From Anthonomus grandis grandis (Eukaryota; Arthropoda; Insecta; Coleoptera; Curculionidae): a stretch of DNA of 64,000 bases. Shown here one piece after another: positions 46,900 through 58,615 of this stretch; position 1 is the first letter of the stretch; each line of letters begins with the position of its first letter. The translations under genes were made by a program, and so were the position numbers. The notes under the pieces were generated by a model. It ran no database searches. It was not told where the DNA came from and saw only the letters and a list, made by a program, of their open reading frames with translations. The stretch is taken from positions 33,025,127 to 33,089,126 of the forward strand of contig NC_065567.1 in assembly GCF_022605725.1 (NCBI RefSeq), given 5' to 3'.

Positions 46900-47300
46900 C
46901 ACCGACTCCTAAGACACACCAAATATTAGTGTACAAAATTTAGATTGAAGATACAAAATTTTATTGGTATCAACTACTTCAGATCTGCCTCTATGGTAGT
47001 ATTCTATTAATTTAATGTTGGAAGCTGAAAATGTATAGACCCTTATTTATTAGTTCAATAAACTGATCAACCCATGGCCGTTGTTATTAATTTCGCATTT
47101 CTAAAGCCAAATTAATTGGTTATTTCTAAAGAGATTATATGACTCGAATTGATTATAAATTCCTGATTTTGATGCTTTCTCCGATATTTTTGAAAAAAAA
47201 ACGGAAACAATGGTTGGGCTGTAACGTCTTTCCGTGAACCCATTTAAAAAACCAGGACAACTCTAGATATACTTTCAAAATAATAGGAAAAATTGAGTCT
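46900..47300 (-). mobile_element. LINE RT fragment, heavily eroded
   Basis: The minus strand reads YRPTISVSVFFKNIGESI (near 47250-47190; compare YRPISILPVFSKIIEK) and NQFGFRNAKLITTAMG (near 47115-47070; compare QFGFR-G-ST). Position and order fit the start of a LINE RT domain; the rest is lost. Confidence 0.55.
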
Positions 47301-48299
47301 TATAGGCAAATGATATTTATAATGTGTTTAAGTTGCGCATTTATTCCATAAAAATCTGTGCTATTTTTATTTTTTCAAGACTTAATTATATTACCTAGTT
47401 CGACAATTATTATTGGTGTAAAATTAAAATCGTCATTCGGAAAGATAAAAGGAAAATTTGTTGGTATTGTTTTGAGATTATATTTGTGAGGCAGGTAACT
47501 CGTTTATTATTTTTGATGCAATATGAATGAAGAAATTATTGAATTCATCAAATGAAATATTATTTAGGGGTTTTGACATTCACGTTCAGTTTCATGTTAT
47601 ATTCCGTATAGACTTTGGATAAAAATTGTTTCTTCTTAGATATACAATATATTGTAGGCCTCAGACTTTGCTAAGGCTAGGTATTCAAGGTATATTGTTT
47701 AAATTTTCTTTTTAGGTTCAAAGAATAGGGCATTTTGTCTGGCCAGCAACTTCTGAAACAAAATTGAATACTTCCCATTTGTCTCTCAATTTGGGCTTGA
47801 TCCTAAGTTTTGTTTCTCATCTCTCAATAAGGAAGGATGCATTAATAATACTTTGAGGAAAAAGGACAAACAGATTTACTTTCTCTTCCCTTGAAGGATT
47901 TTCACAATAAATAAAATTCGAATGTATGTTGCTTACCTTATTAAAGAATTTAGATAGTCCTTTTCTTTTGTAAGCCCAATATTTTTTATTTATTTTGATG
48001 TTACTCTATATATTAAAATATGTCTCTCTATACCTATGTTAAATGCGGGTATGCCTCTGCATTTGATATGTTCAAAAAAATATTATCAAAGCAAGTGTTG
48101 CAACGACTTGGTAAAAAGATCATTCAGGTAAATTTACCAGCAATAGATATTTACTGTCAACATTTTCAAAGCGACATTTTATAAGATCAATAAGAATACA
48201 AGTACTTTATGAAATAGAATAAGTAAAAGAAATGGCCATTACTATTAGGAATGTTGTGCCAACTCACAAATTTCATTAAAAAATCTAGTCTTAGATCAT

Positions 48300-48886
48300 C
48301 ATAGCTTACAAATGGTTAGCACCAGTCATACAACTTTTTTTACATTTAGCTGGGAAATTATCTTCTGGATGTTTTGCAGTAAGAATGGCAAAACAAGAGC
48401 TGGGAGGGGTGGTTGCACGTTCAGTGTACTTTTCACTTATTGAATCTCATATTCGGTATGGCTTGCCTTTTTGGGGTTTAACCAATAAGAGGCTGCTTAA
48501 CATTTTTTTAATTCAAAAAAAAGCAGTTAGATACCTGTGTTCTGCTAAGTTAAGAGATTCTTGCAAACCCCCCTTCATTTCTGAAAAAATCCTAACTCTT
48601 TTTTCACTCTTTATCTTAGAAACAGCTGCTCTTATTCACAAAATTCCCAAACTACCCTCTGACACTGGCCATTTGACTCGTCGTGTAAATGATGTTCCCC
48701 TACCTATTCCTACGTATTCCCTTACCAAAAACTCATTAATTTACATAAGTAAAAAAATGTACAATCATGTTCCTCTATGTGTTAGACATATATCGGATGT
48801 TAAGAAATTTAAAAGAGAATTAAAGACGCTTTTATTGGCTAAGGCATATTATAACCTGGATGACTTTTTTAATGATAGGTTTTAAC
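48300..48886 (+). mobile_element. LINE C-terminal fragment
   Basis: One frame is open from about 48316 to the stop at 48883-48885. It reads AGKLSSGCFAVRMAKQEL, then VYFSLIESHIRYGLPFWG, IQKKAVRYLC, SCKPPFISEKILTLFSL and a C-terminal region ending FNDRF. This is the region after the RT in the same LINE type as 28250-30330 and 59380-60330. The upstream RT is absent, so it is strongly 5'-truncated. The long intact frame suggests it is younger than the others. Confidence 0.85.
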
Positions 48887-48889
48887 CTT

Positions 48890-50090
48890 GGACATGTTGG
48901 AAAGTTTTTTTTTTCCTCTTTCTTCTCTAGTTTTGTCAACAAGTTTACCTTTATTTAGTAATTGATTGTTTTATTTAGTGATCTTTAATTCAAGTATGTT
49001 CAAAAAGTTTTGTCTTCTGTTGTTCATTATTTTGTCAATTTTTGAAATTGTATTTTTATTTTGTTTTTTCAGCTTGTAGGATGCTTATACACAAGATTAT
49101 TCTTACGTAATATAGCACATTTTCTTTCTTTCTTAGTGTATTTTATGAAACATCTGTTGTCAACAATACTCCACTATTTTCTGAAAATTTCTAGAAAACA
49201 TCCAGGATCTTATTATTTTGGTACAATTTTGAAACAAGATATTTTTCGAGTCATATAAAATGATTTTTAATTTGGTTTATAACCCTTTTTAGTAAGTTTT
49301 CTGTCTACCATACATGTCATGCAAATCTTGAAATTTACCATATTGTATTTTGTCATCATTGAAACTCTTAAAAACAAAAGTGATGTGTACATTTTTAGTT
49401 TATGTTTTTAAAAATTTGTGCAAAATCATATCAAAGAAAATTTGTCTTTTTACGGCGTTTTGGGTTTGGAAATGATTTCCCATTACCTGGTATGGCATTG
49501 AACATTGCTGTTTATTTTGTAACTGACTGTTACAATAGAAACCACTTCAAAACCACATTCTTGAACAAAGTTTACAACTTCTTGTGTCACTATTGATAGT
49601 TTATTACCCCTCACATTCTTTCCTGACCATAACTACTACTAGGACACCCAACATAAGAGTCCAATATAATAAATAGATTCCACTTCCCCCTAGTAATAAT
49701 AATTTGAATTCTAAGTTTATTAATTATATTGGTTGGTCCAAAGACAATATAATATATTATTATAAAAACACTGTAGGCAAATCATGTTTAAAAACTAGAA
49801 TATAGGTTTGAGAAGTCCCTCAGTGCATGTATATGTATTTTGTTTTACAGTCTTGTTATTGCTGCTTATTCAAAAGTAGATCTGTAAAATAATACAAACA
49901 TAATTTACTATTGAAAATATTATAGCTACTTTTAAATTTATGACACACATACATATGTTCAGAACGTTAAGGTGCTTAGGGAGACTCTATCTAATGTTCA
50001 GGTTATTTTTAAGAAATCATTATTAAACATCTTATAAATTTTGATATTATATAAATATTAATACAAATATTGTTGAAGGCCAATACAATA
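48890..50090. other. Gene-free AT-rich stretch
   Basis: Probably LINE 3' untranslated sequence at the left; otherwise nothing recognised. Confidence 0.4.
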
Positions 50091-50149
50091 TGGGAAGAGA
50101 AAAAATGAAAACTCTAAGTCTCAGTCTCAAAATATCTATTTAATTAATC

Positions 50150-50186
50150 AGGTAACATGTTTCGCTAATAAAGCATCATCAGACCT
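50150..50186 (-). ncRNA. Type I hammerhead ribozyme-like motif
   Basis: Minus strand, 5' to 3': AGGT (50186-50183), CTGATGA (50182-50176), a single T, GCT-TTATT-AGC (stem II), GAAA (50163-50160), C-AT-G (one-pair stem III plus A-U), the GTT cleavage triplet and ACCT (50153-50150) closing stem I. Same organisation as 39507-39549, including the extra base before stem II and the AGGT/ACCT stem I, with different stem II and loop sequence. Confidence 0.65.
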
Positions 50187-50384
50187 ACAATAAACAGAAA
50201 AACATATGTAACTAAAATAAAACCTTACACTAAAACAAAATCAAATATTAAAAATTAGTTAAAATTACCTTATAGCTAGATGACCTGCTAAGTACTGACA
50301 AATAAAATTTAAACCTGAGAATACCCACATATTTTGTAATAAAACAATAACATGGCACAAAAATTCAACAAAAAATATAAAAAG

Positions 50385-50458
50385 GAGTATTTGAACCCAC
50401 ACTCTAAAGTTGATCTCGGTGAAACACCAGATTGTTAACCACTCCACCAGCCTTGCCT
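50385..50458 (-). other. tRNA-like / SINE head segment
   Basis: The minus strand has a good A box (TGGTGGAGTGG, followed by TTAA, as in tRNA-Ser/Leu D arms) and, about 45 bases on, a B box GGTTCAAATAC. Possible acceptor pairing AAGG/CCTT. The clover-leaf is imperfect in the T stem, so it is not called a functional tRNA; an internal RNA polymerase III promoter of a tRNA-derived SINE is the likelier reading. Confidence 0.55.
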
Positions 50459-50549
50459 ATGATGATGCTTTATTAGAGAAACATGTTACCTAATTATTTA
50501 AAGAGATATTTTGAAACTGAGACTAAGAGTTTTCATTTTTTCTCTAGTT

Positions 50550-52329
50550 ACGTAGGTCTCTTTCAGATAATGGATGAGTTCTTTCACAATATGGGAAGTT
50601 GATCAGTAACTATTTTTTAATTACTTGACATAAATAAGGCTATCATCATATTTGCTTTTTGTGTAAGCCTTTTAAATAAAGGTCACTCCCCAATTGATCT
50701 TCCTCCTGAACATTCTCTGAGACATCGGCACTTGAATTATAATGAGAAATTAAATTGTCGTAATTGAGACCAATGCTGTAGTTTCTAGTTGAATTTAAAA
50801 TCCAATTCTAAAGGTCAAGTCTGCTGCTATCATAATAGATCTGCTTATGCCACACCAATTATGAGCATCAAAGTCTAATATGTATAATAATACCTTGTCA
50901 GGGTAAGCCTTTACGTTCCATTGGTATTGAGACATCTTCTTTTTAATTTATTTTAACAGGTCCTGAAAATTGTTATCATATCATCAAACAAGAAATCATT
51001 AAGACTTTTGCCATTTCAACGAATATTCGTTCCTCTTTTCTGGGTCAGATCTTATTGGCAGATCTAATGAGAAATATTTTGGCACATTAGGAAACTGTAG
51101 TGGTAAAGCATTTTCAGTCAATTTTGGGTAGGCCAAGGGGCCAAGGGCTCTTTTTTACCTTTGGATATTGTTGTAAATTCATGTAGTATAATAATGTGAG
51201 ATTCATTAAAATGTTTTGTACACTAGGTACTTTTAGAAGAACTCCAATTCTTCCTTGGTATTGCTTTTTTTCGTTGATTGCTTCAAGCTGGAGTCATAAT
51301 TAAATTATTTGCATTCGGATGTGCAGTATAATTACTTTATTCAAAAATTAATTAATAACTGCAAAGAAAGTACAAAATTAAGATGGTCTGGAACTCATGA
51401 AGATAGAATTGAGGTTATGTTGCACCCAGCACCCACTGACATAATGGAATGGACGGGCTCCCACTCATTACGCGCCGTGAGATCGTCCATATATGAGAAA
51501 GAGATCCGAGAAAGGGTAGGAGCTATTTTGGGCAAAAGCAGGTTAGGAGATAAAAGAGACTTATCGTTCGTTCCTTGTATATATATTTTTCAACTGGAAA
51601 ATTATTGGTTTTTTAAGATTTTTGGTTGTTTTTAACGCTTTATTTGAGCTTAAAGACATTTTTTTATGGCAATTTCTGAGGATGTATGTGGCATGACAAA
51701 ACGTCCTTCTGGTTTAAAGATTTTCCGAGCTAAAGCTTTTGTCCTAAAAATTGCCCTGGGCTGTTTCCTGCAAATTTAAATGTAAATTTAAAAAATCGAA
51801 TTGTTTTTAAATTTGTATTCAAGCTATTTTCTTCCCTTGAATCTTTGGATACGCTCCTTTTTTTGAGGTAGAGTAAATTCTTCAGTTTTATTTTAAGACA
51901 ATAAATCTTGAAATTTCTTACGTGCCGTTGTTATCAAACTTAGAATAAAGTGTTATAGATAGACCTTTTTCGATCCTAATTTAATGTTCAACCTCGTGGT
52001 AATTTTGATTTTCTGATTTTTTGAAAATTTGAATCTTTCGAAATTTTTGGGCTTAAAATTTGACGTGTTTTCAAATAATCGCCCATAGCTCCTTTAATCT
52101 GCAATTTAGGGCAAAAAGATATTCGAGCTTTTTTTTAAGCACTTCGACATAAAACTGCTATAGTAAAAACACCAATTTTCCTCATAGTACCAGAGAAAAT
52201 TGGGTAATAATTAAAATCTGTTAATCTTAAAAATTTTCTAGGTTATCTCCATCTGCCCTCTGGTATCTTGTTCTGACAATTCTTTATCCTGTGAAAATAC
52301 CCTGTATTCGTCATTAATTTTTGACAATG
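50550..52329. other. Gene-free stretch with one unrecognised open frame
   Basis: The frame 51309-51635 (+, 108 codons) contains a charged, non-repetitive stretch (DRIEVMLHPAPTDIMEWTG, then IYEKEIRERVGAILGKSR) encoded by DNA with higher GC than its flanks. I do not recognise it; it may be an exon fragment or a decayed element. 51650-52320 is AT-rich repeat-like sequence without coding capacity. Confidence 0.35.
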
Positions 52330-52656
52330 ACTTTGACGTATACGTCATGCATCATTTCTAAGGCGTGGTGTGAAGGGGGGCAAGCGGGGAATTCGTAAAA
52401 ATTGGCATGGCCGCTAGTCTCTGTCTACAAAATATTACGAAAACGTAAATAAAAATATACGGAAAAACGGAGAGAAAAACCTCAAGCAGGTGTTTGTAAA
52501 CGTGTCCGTGAACTCTTCTGTGTGCCAGAAAATTTATAGTTATCCGGAAAGTGCGTGAAAAGACGTGAAATTTGATGAGCAGGTTGTTGGCCGTAAAATT
52601 GTAGAATCTGACATTTCCTTTCACTGCTTCTCTGCTGAACCAGTCATGGGAGTCAG
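52330..52656 (+). promoter_or_regulatory. Candidate promoter and 5' non-coding exon of the kinase gene
   Basis: A GC- and CpG-richer block, unlike its flanks, starting with a perfect palindrome (52334-52347) and ending CAGTCATGGGAGTCAG followed by GTTTGT, a possible splice donor at 52656/52657. Joined to the acceptor at 61540, the ATG at 52645 would be in frame with the kinase and add eight residues; the conserved start at 61554 is still preferred. The assignment to the kinase gene 9 kb downstream is inference from orientation and lack of any other gene between. Confidence 0.4.
52334..52347. promoter_or_regulatory. Palindromic CRE-like site TGACGTATACGTCA
   Basis: A perfect 14-bp palindrome made of two TGACG half-sites. 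Such half-sites are bound by bZIP factors of the CREB/ATF type. It is located at the upstream edge of the GC-richer block. Confidence 0.45.
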
Positions 52657-53219
52657 GTTTGTTTAATTTTTTAGCACTAATTTATTAGATATTTTCTATA
52701 TTCACAATCTACGTTTGAGATTTTGAAGAGTAATCACTACACCATCTTGTTCAAATACCTCTATACCCTAGATGAAGGTATTGTTTACCTAACAGTTCCA
52801 TTAGATTCTTGGAAAAAAATTAGCAAGTACAGTTCTCAATTTTTAATGTTATTAAGGTAAACTTCAAGAAATTGATGAAGTAAAAAAAAATTAAGTTAGG
52901 ACAGGGTGAGTTTTACCTGTTAATGGAGATTATCCAAACAATTACATTAGTGTTCGGAAATAGAAATATTTTTTAAAATTTGAACCTATTTTTGAGTGTA
53001 AATAACTACTGTAATTGTATTTGTGCCAAAAATGCAAGAATAAACTTTATTGCTAAAAGTCCATCTGGTATTGGAGTTCTTTAATGAACAAGGGACATTC
53101 TTGAAAATCTTTGTTCAGTGAAACCATGGTTAATGTTACAACTTGCAGTAATTATTGGTTTATCTTAACTGAACTATAGGCTTTGTACAGACATTAAATA
53201 CATAGATTCAAACAGATTT
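52657..53219. other. Gene-free AT-rich stretch
   Basis: Nothing recognised; part of the presumed first intron of the kinase gene. Confidence 0.4.
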
Positions 53220-54012
53220 GATATTCCAACTCTAAAGTGACAATGTTAAACTTTTTTTTAAGTTCAAAACCAAATAATAAATTTTTAAATAAATATTTTA
53301 TGGAGATAAGTATGACAATGTTCAAGGCTATACAAAATGAAACCAGAAATATAAATGTAATTCAAAAATTTAATGGAATTGAACATGACAATGATGCATT
53401 ATTTGAACCTATAGATTACAATGCGATAATATTAAACCTGAAAAAATATGGTACCGGGCTATGATAATAGGTATTAGAGTTGTTGATTTAATTAATATAA
53501 AAGACATACATATATTGGTACAGATGGTTAATAAGATCCTTAGCACTGTGAATATACACCTGTAAAATATAATATAAATCAAGATCTAAAATAAAACACA
53601 AAATAACTATAGACATACTTCTATAATCGGTGTATTTTGCACAATTCTGAAAAGAGTAATGAAAAAAACAATAGTATCATTGGTTGAAAAATTTATCGCA
53701 TATGATTTATATCAAATATGGATTTCTTAAAAATAGTACTACTCCTTGCACCACCATTGATTTAATTAACTATATCATCCAATTTAGACAATAGTAAAAT
53801 AATTGTAATAGCAGTTTTTGTAGATCTGCGGAAAGCTTTTGATGTAGTTAATCATACTATTTTGCTAGATAAATAAAAAAATTTGTTTGTTTCAATTTCA
53901 AATTTCAATTTTACTTGCCTTGATTAGGTTGTACTTGTTGAATAGGAAGTGATATGTATATGTAAGTGGCTAGAAAAGTGTAATGTTCACCTCAAAGATC
54001 TGTAGCCACTGT
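53220..54012 (+). mobile_element. LINE, first part, split by a hAT element
   Basis: The + strand frame 53237-53464 ends AIILNLKKYGTGL, which resembles the segment just before a LINE RT. Later come QIWIS/QYGFLKNSTTPCTT (about 53710-53755), VDLRKAFDVVNHTILLDK (about 53820-53875, RT motif A) and YLLNRK with CSPQRSV (the GVPQGS motif) running to 54012. The reading resumes at 56711 after the hAT insertion, in RT motif B. Frameshifted. Confidence 0.75.
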
Positions 54013-54025
54013 TAGTGTTGTAAAA

Positions 54026-55863
54026 TTTATTTATTTATTTATTTATTGGCGGAATCCATTACACCCATACAAACATATATATTCAGATACAAAACTATCT
54101 ATAAATCAATGAAAGGTTTAGATGAGTTAATTAATTAAAGCCCCTATGAAATAATATTCTTTAACTGCCCCTTAAAAGATGTTATCCTAGAGTCAAAAAA
54201 GTTTATCTGTCCTGACAGACCATTAGCACTTCGAGCCATTCATGTAATTGGCTCATTAATGCCATAATTGGTATGGTGGAATGGGACTGAAGATATTTCT
54301 GATTGTCTATTCAATCTGGAAGGCACCCTAAGTTTAAAAAGAGACAATAACTTGGGACAATCTATAGTAGCATTTAAAACCTTATGCATAAAACATAAGT
54401 CGAGTAATGTTCTTCGTGACTCTAATGTGGGTAAGTTCAGGTTATCCCTGACCCACTGATAGTAATACTCCTGTCTCCTGTAACCACATCTAAAAGCCGC
54501 CACCCTTAAAAATTTATTTTGAGTTTTTTCAATCTGTTCAATGTAGCAGTTATATGACGGGGACCACACAATTGAGCCATACTCCAAGATGGGCCTAACA
54601 AGAGAGCATAAAGTAATCTAAAAGTAAACAAAGACAAATCAGTTGGATAAAACCCAGCATTTTCATTGCTCTACCAGCCACCTGATGTGACTTTTAAAAG
54701 ACAACCTGGAGTCAATAAATATTCCTAAGTCAGAAACCTCTGTTTTCACACCAATTGCTACATTATTTATTTTATAAAGAAAAGCAATAGGGTTTCTTTG
54801 CTTAGAAAAAGTAATCTTATGGCACTTATTGATATTAAGGGACATTCTATTCAAGTGGCACCAATCAAAGAACAAATTGAGGTCTTTTTGCAGGAGCACA
54901 GCATCAGAAAGGGATGTGATAAGCCTAAATAGCTTCACATCATCAGCAAACATTAGCACTCGACAATTTTCAAGTTTCCAAACTAAATCAATCAAAAAGA
55001 GGCAAAACAAAACAGGGCCCTGTGAGAGTGAGAGCCCTGTGGCACCACAGATGGCACCAAAATTTCAGAGGAACATGTACCTCCAAGATTAACAATCTGG
55101 GTTCTACCTCTGATGAATCCCGAGATCCACTGAAGAAGAGGCCCCACAATACCTAAAGCCCTAAGCTTCTGCAAGAGTAACCCACGGTTAACCCGATCAA
55201 AAGCTTTGGAAAAATCTGTATATATATATTGAGTCAACCTGAAGTCCCTTCTCCAAGCAGCGGTAGAGGTAGTTGACATACAGCACCAAATTAGCATCAG
55301 TAGATCTGCCTTTTATAAATCCAAATTGCTCAGGATTAAATAAAGATTTAAAACTCCAGGCAATCCTATGACTGACCAGGCAGTCAAGCAGCTTTGGCAA
55401 CTCAGATTGGTTACACACAGCCGGATAATTGGAAATTTCATTTCAACTACCAGATTTAAAAATGGGTTTTAGAAAACTTCTCTTCCAGAGAGTGGGATAA
55501 GAACCAGTACCTAGAGATTTGTTAAAAATGAACAGTATTGGTTTCGTAAGAACACAAACACATTTCTTTAGGAAGAATGCCGGAATCCCATCTGGTCCAG
55601 CGCAGAGCTTATTCTTAGAGGAAGTAATAACCTCATAGATATCCTGCGTTGACAGAGTTAAAGTGCTCAGACAAATTGATTTATCAAAATCAAAAGATGG
55701 TATGTCATTGACTTGCTCATCCGAATAGACAGATGAAAAGTATTCTGCAAACATATCCGCAGAATCCGAGATATTCATACTAATCCTGTTATTGTAAGTC
55801 ATTCTGGAGGGAAGCCTAAAACCAGTCCTTTTATTTTGAATATATGACCAGAAGTACCTTGGA
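54026..55863 (-). mobile_element. Jockey-like LINE nested inside the hAT element
   Basis: On the minus strand, reading from 55863: YFWSYIQNKR, GPDGIPAFFLKKC and SFLKPIFKSGS (RT start), FNPEQFGFIKGRSTDANLVL, TDFSKAFDRVNRGLLLQKL (motif A), LVPSVVPQGSHSHRALF (motif B, degenerate), LMFADDVKLFRLITSL (catalytic box, about 54950), LNINKCHKITFSKQRNPIA, and the C-terminal block EYGSIVWSPSYNCYIEQIEK with FRCGYRRQEYYYQW. It ends near 54240 in coding and at a (TTTA)n tail, 54026-54052. TAAAAT occurs at both junctions (about 54021 and 55864), a likely target duplication. A few frameshifts; otherwise well preserved, so the youngest layer. Confidence 0.88.
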
Positions 55864-56051
55864 TAAAATGCTCGAAAATGTATTTTTCGAGAACGTTCCT
55901 CGAGCATGAACGAGCACGAACGAGAATTTTCAGCACATACGAGCATAAATGAAAAAAATGCAAAGGAAACATATTAGGAAAATATCTGAAATTAAAAATT
56001 TTTGTGTTTATTTATGTTCTATTTATTAAGTTAAACTTTCAAACAACCTAT

Positions 56052-56510
56052 TTAGGAACTCTCCTCTGAACTATCTTCTCCCTCCTCGCGCTCACTTGAT
56101 TTTAAATCACTCAGAATTTCCGTTAAATCAAATTCAGACTCGTCAGACTCAGAAGAATCATCTTCAATGGTATTAATTTCAGCCCCAGATTTGGTAGTCG
56201 GTTTTATTTTTTTTGATCTCGGTTCCATTAAATTGGTACAGGTGTTTGGCTGGCCGGTATTTGAGCTTATACTTTGACTCTTTAATTTTGTTTCTAAATT
56301 AATATTTGAAGCAACAAATGCCAATTTTCCCGCCCTCTCAGTGGTTAATTGATTTCTTTTTTTTGTGTGCAGGAAAGAATATTTACTGAAAGTTCTTTCA
56401 GTGGCAGCCGAAGACGGTGGCAAAGTTAAAATAGTTAATGCAATAGTTTTCAATGATGTCTTTGAGCAATAACCACTCCACCATGTCCTGGAATCAATTT
56501 TGTCCACCAT
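56052..56510 (-). pseudogene. hAT transposase dimerisation region (hATC)
   Basis: 152 codons with LTILTLPPSSAATERTFSKY, then LHTKKRNQLTTERAGKLAFV, the hallmark of the hAT C-terminal dimerisation domain (P-S-A-x-E-R-x-F-S). An acidic tail (DSSESDESEFDLTEILSDL) follows. The catalytic DDE core and BED finger are missing. In place relative to the element ends. Confidence 0.92.
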
Positions 56511-56710
56511 TTTCCAGAGTTAGGCCTGTTCAAAGTAGTCAGTCTTCCCCATGTATTGTCCTAACTCAACCCAGATATACCGACAATTGGTATAGAACCG
56601 ACACCAAACGTTAACGCTATGGGAACGTTCACATTTTTGGGGGACGTTCGGATTCATGCTCATTCGTGCTCTTGAGAATAAACGGGAACGTTCCATTGCT
56701 CACAACACTA

Positions 56711-57165
56711 GCCACTGTTATGCCTTAAATGCCCTTTTTGTTCTTAGTCTGCGACTAGGTGGGTTGGATGTTGAATATTTTAAATTTGTAGCTGACACTA
56801 CCCTTTTGTATTCACATGACAATGTGGAGGTTAATGAAATGAATATTGATTTAATAAAGTATATTCCATGCTTTCATCAAAATAATCTTAGGATAAATTT
56901 GAACAAAACTAAATACATATTTTTTAAACAAAAACTAGGTTAAATGATTATCCTTAAATAATGTAAAAGTGGAAAAGGAAAATAATGTAAAATACTTGGG
57001 TCTTATATTGGATGAAAATATTAATTGGAATGCACACATAAAGTATATAAAAGACACAATTATACCTTTTATAGAAGCATTTTACAGATGCAAACATGTT
57101 TTAAGTATATCAGCTAAATATAGTACTAAGATACCTCATCCCAGTGTGGCCCACCTGTAATAATA
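56711..57165 (+). mobile_element. LINE, second part, after the hAT insertion
   Basis: It continues the element of 53220-54012: PFLFLVCD (motif B context), then FKFVADTTLLYSHDNVEVNE (RT catalytic box, here VADT instead of YADD), LRINLNKTKYIFFKQ, and in the next frame VKYLGLILDENINWNAHIKY. It fades near 57165. Confidence 0.8.
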
Positions 57166-58325
57166 AATACCTGTAATAACTAATTTCCAAAAAGGTAAAG
57201 TCCTCAAAATAAAGTAGTTGAAAATCTGTTTAATGTTGACTACTTTTTGCACACTAATGATATTTATGAAATATTAAAAATTTAACCCATTGATTAGATC
57301 TGTGACTTAGAGCAGGCATAATTCATTTCAAAATTAATTCATAAGCTACAAGAGTCCAGTTACATAATTGTATATTCAAATGATATACTCATATATCACT
57401 TAAGGAATAATAATATTAGGCTAAATAGTGCTAATAGAATCAATACAGGTTCATAAAATCCTATTGATATTAAAAAAGGAACCCTTTATCATAAATTTAT
57501 TAGGAACTTAAGTTTAGTTTTACTCAACAATACTAAATAACTTTTAATTTCATAACCACACTTGAGGTTTACATATAATTACATAAATGAAATTCTGGTA
57601 CCAATTATGCATTATTTGGGAGCTCATTTAGTTAAGCTTTATGGATTATATAATTTGTATCCTTGTATGTCTTGCAAGCCATATTTTTAAAAACTGCAAG
57701 TGTTCAACTTTTGCCCGATTCTAATTTGTATGGCTGAGCATGTAATTCAGATTTCTCAGATGTTGGTTAGGAATTTTAATTAAAAAAAAACTTTTATTTA
57801 TTTAATGACAAGGCTAATAATGAATATACTATAACATGTTAAAGCAAGAATATATATATATTTTTTGTTTATTTTGTGTATATTAATTATTCCTACAAAG
57901 TATTTGATGCAAATTGCATATGAGATCCTTTAGGACAGCACCACATCCCTTTTATTTATCCAATATATATCACTATACTATACATAAATGCAAGAAATTA
58001 TTGGGGTAGCTGAGGTGCTTGTACATCGATTGCAATGATTGATAATATCATTTCATAACTTTTCACTGTCACATCACTTAAATCTGGGAACAGTTCAGTA
58101 AATAGTCCCTAATTGTTTTTTTTCTGCCATCATCCATTACAGGCTTAATCAGTTTTTGCCTATAACTGTCATCAATGTACACTAGCTAAATACAATGTGC
58201 TTAAAAAGATTAGTCTTCCCATAAAACTCCATCAGTTTTCTATTTACTGCCCAGAACTGGTCAAATTTATCATTTTGAAGGTCCAACCACAACTGATTGT
58301 GGTCTTTTTTTTTGCATATTTGTCT
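57166..58325. other. Gene-free AT-rich stretch
   Basis: Nothing recognised. Confidence 0.4.
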
Positions 58326-58329
58326 CTAT

Positions 58330-58615
58330 TTGACCTCTATCAGTTGATACAGTTAAAGATTTAGGTGTTCTGTTCAATGCCAAGCTAACTTTTTACCACA
58401 CATTTTGGATATTATTAAGAGGAGTATGCATAGTCTTAGATTTATCACTAGAAATAGTGTACATCTTTTAAGTACTCTATTGCTCTGTGGTTCATTCCTT
58501 GCTTGAGTTTGCTTCTGTAATTTGTTGCCCTTATCATGATTGTCAGATTGAACACATTGAGGCTGTACCAAGAAGATTCTTAAGATCCCTTCTTTATATA
58601 GAGCTTTAAGTTAAT
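58330..58615 (+). mobile_element. LINE fragment, post-RT region
   Basis: The + strand reads SVDTVKDLGVLFNAKLTFY, then after frame changes EFASVICCPYHDCQIEHIEA and VPRRFLRSLLYIEL, the standard order of the region downstream of a LINE RT (compare LEYASVIWSP-Q---IE-VQRRFLR). Confidence 0.75.

Larger units (their letters stand above)
50094..50547 (-). mobile_element. Inverted-repeat element with hammerhead motif and tRNA-like segment
   Basis: Arms 50094-50180 and 50461-50547 are inverted copies, roughly 90% alike (shared core AGAAAAAATGAAAACTCT). On the minus strand the left arm carries a hammerhead fold (50150-50186); the right arm carries a + strand version that has lost the core. The interior of about 280 bp includes a tRNA-like segment at 50385-50458 (minus). 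The layout parallels 39451-39692 although the arm ends differ in sequence. A Penelope-type terminal repeat, or a SINE combined with such repeats, are the likeliest sources. Confidence 0.7.
54013..56710 (-). mobile_element. hAT transposon containing a nested LINE
   Basis: The termini TAGTGTTGT and ACAACACTA are flanked by the perfect 8-bp target duplication GCCACTGT (54005-54012 and 56711-56718), diagnostic of hAT. The remaining hAT sequence is the first about 15 bp on the left and about 55864-56710 on the right; most of the transposase is gone, apart from the dimerisation region at 56052-56510. Subterminal repeats of the type GAACGTTCC and CGAGCATGAACGAGCACGAA flank both ends. A LINE at 54026-55863 is inserted next to the left end. 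Confidence 0.92.
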
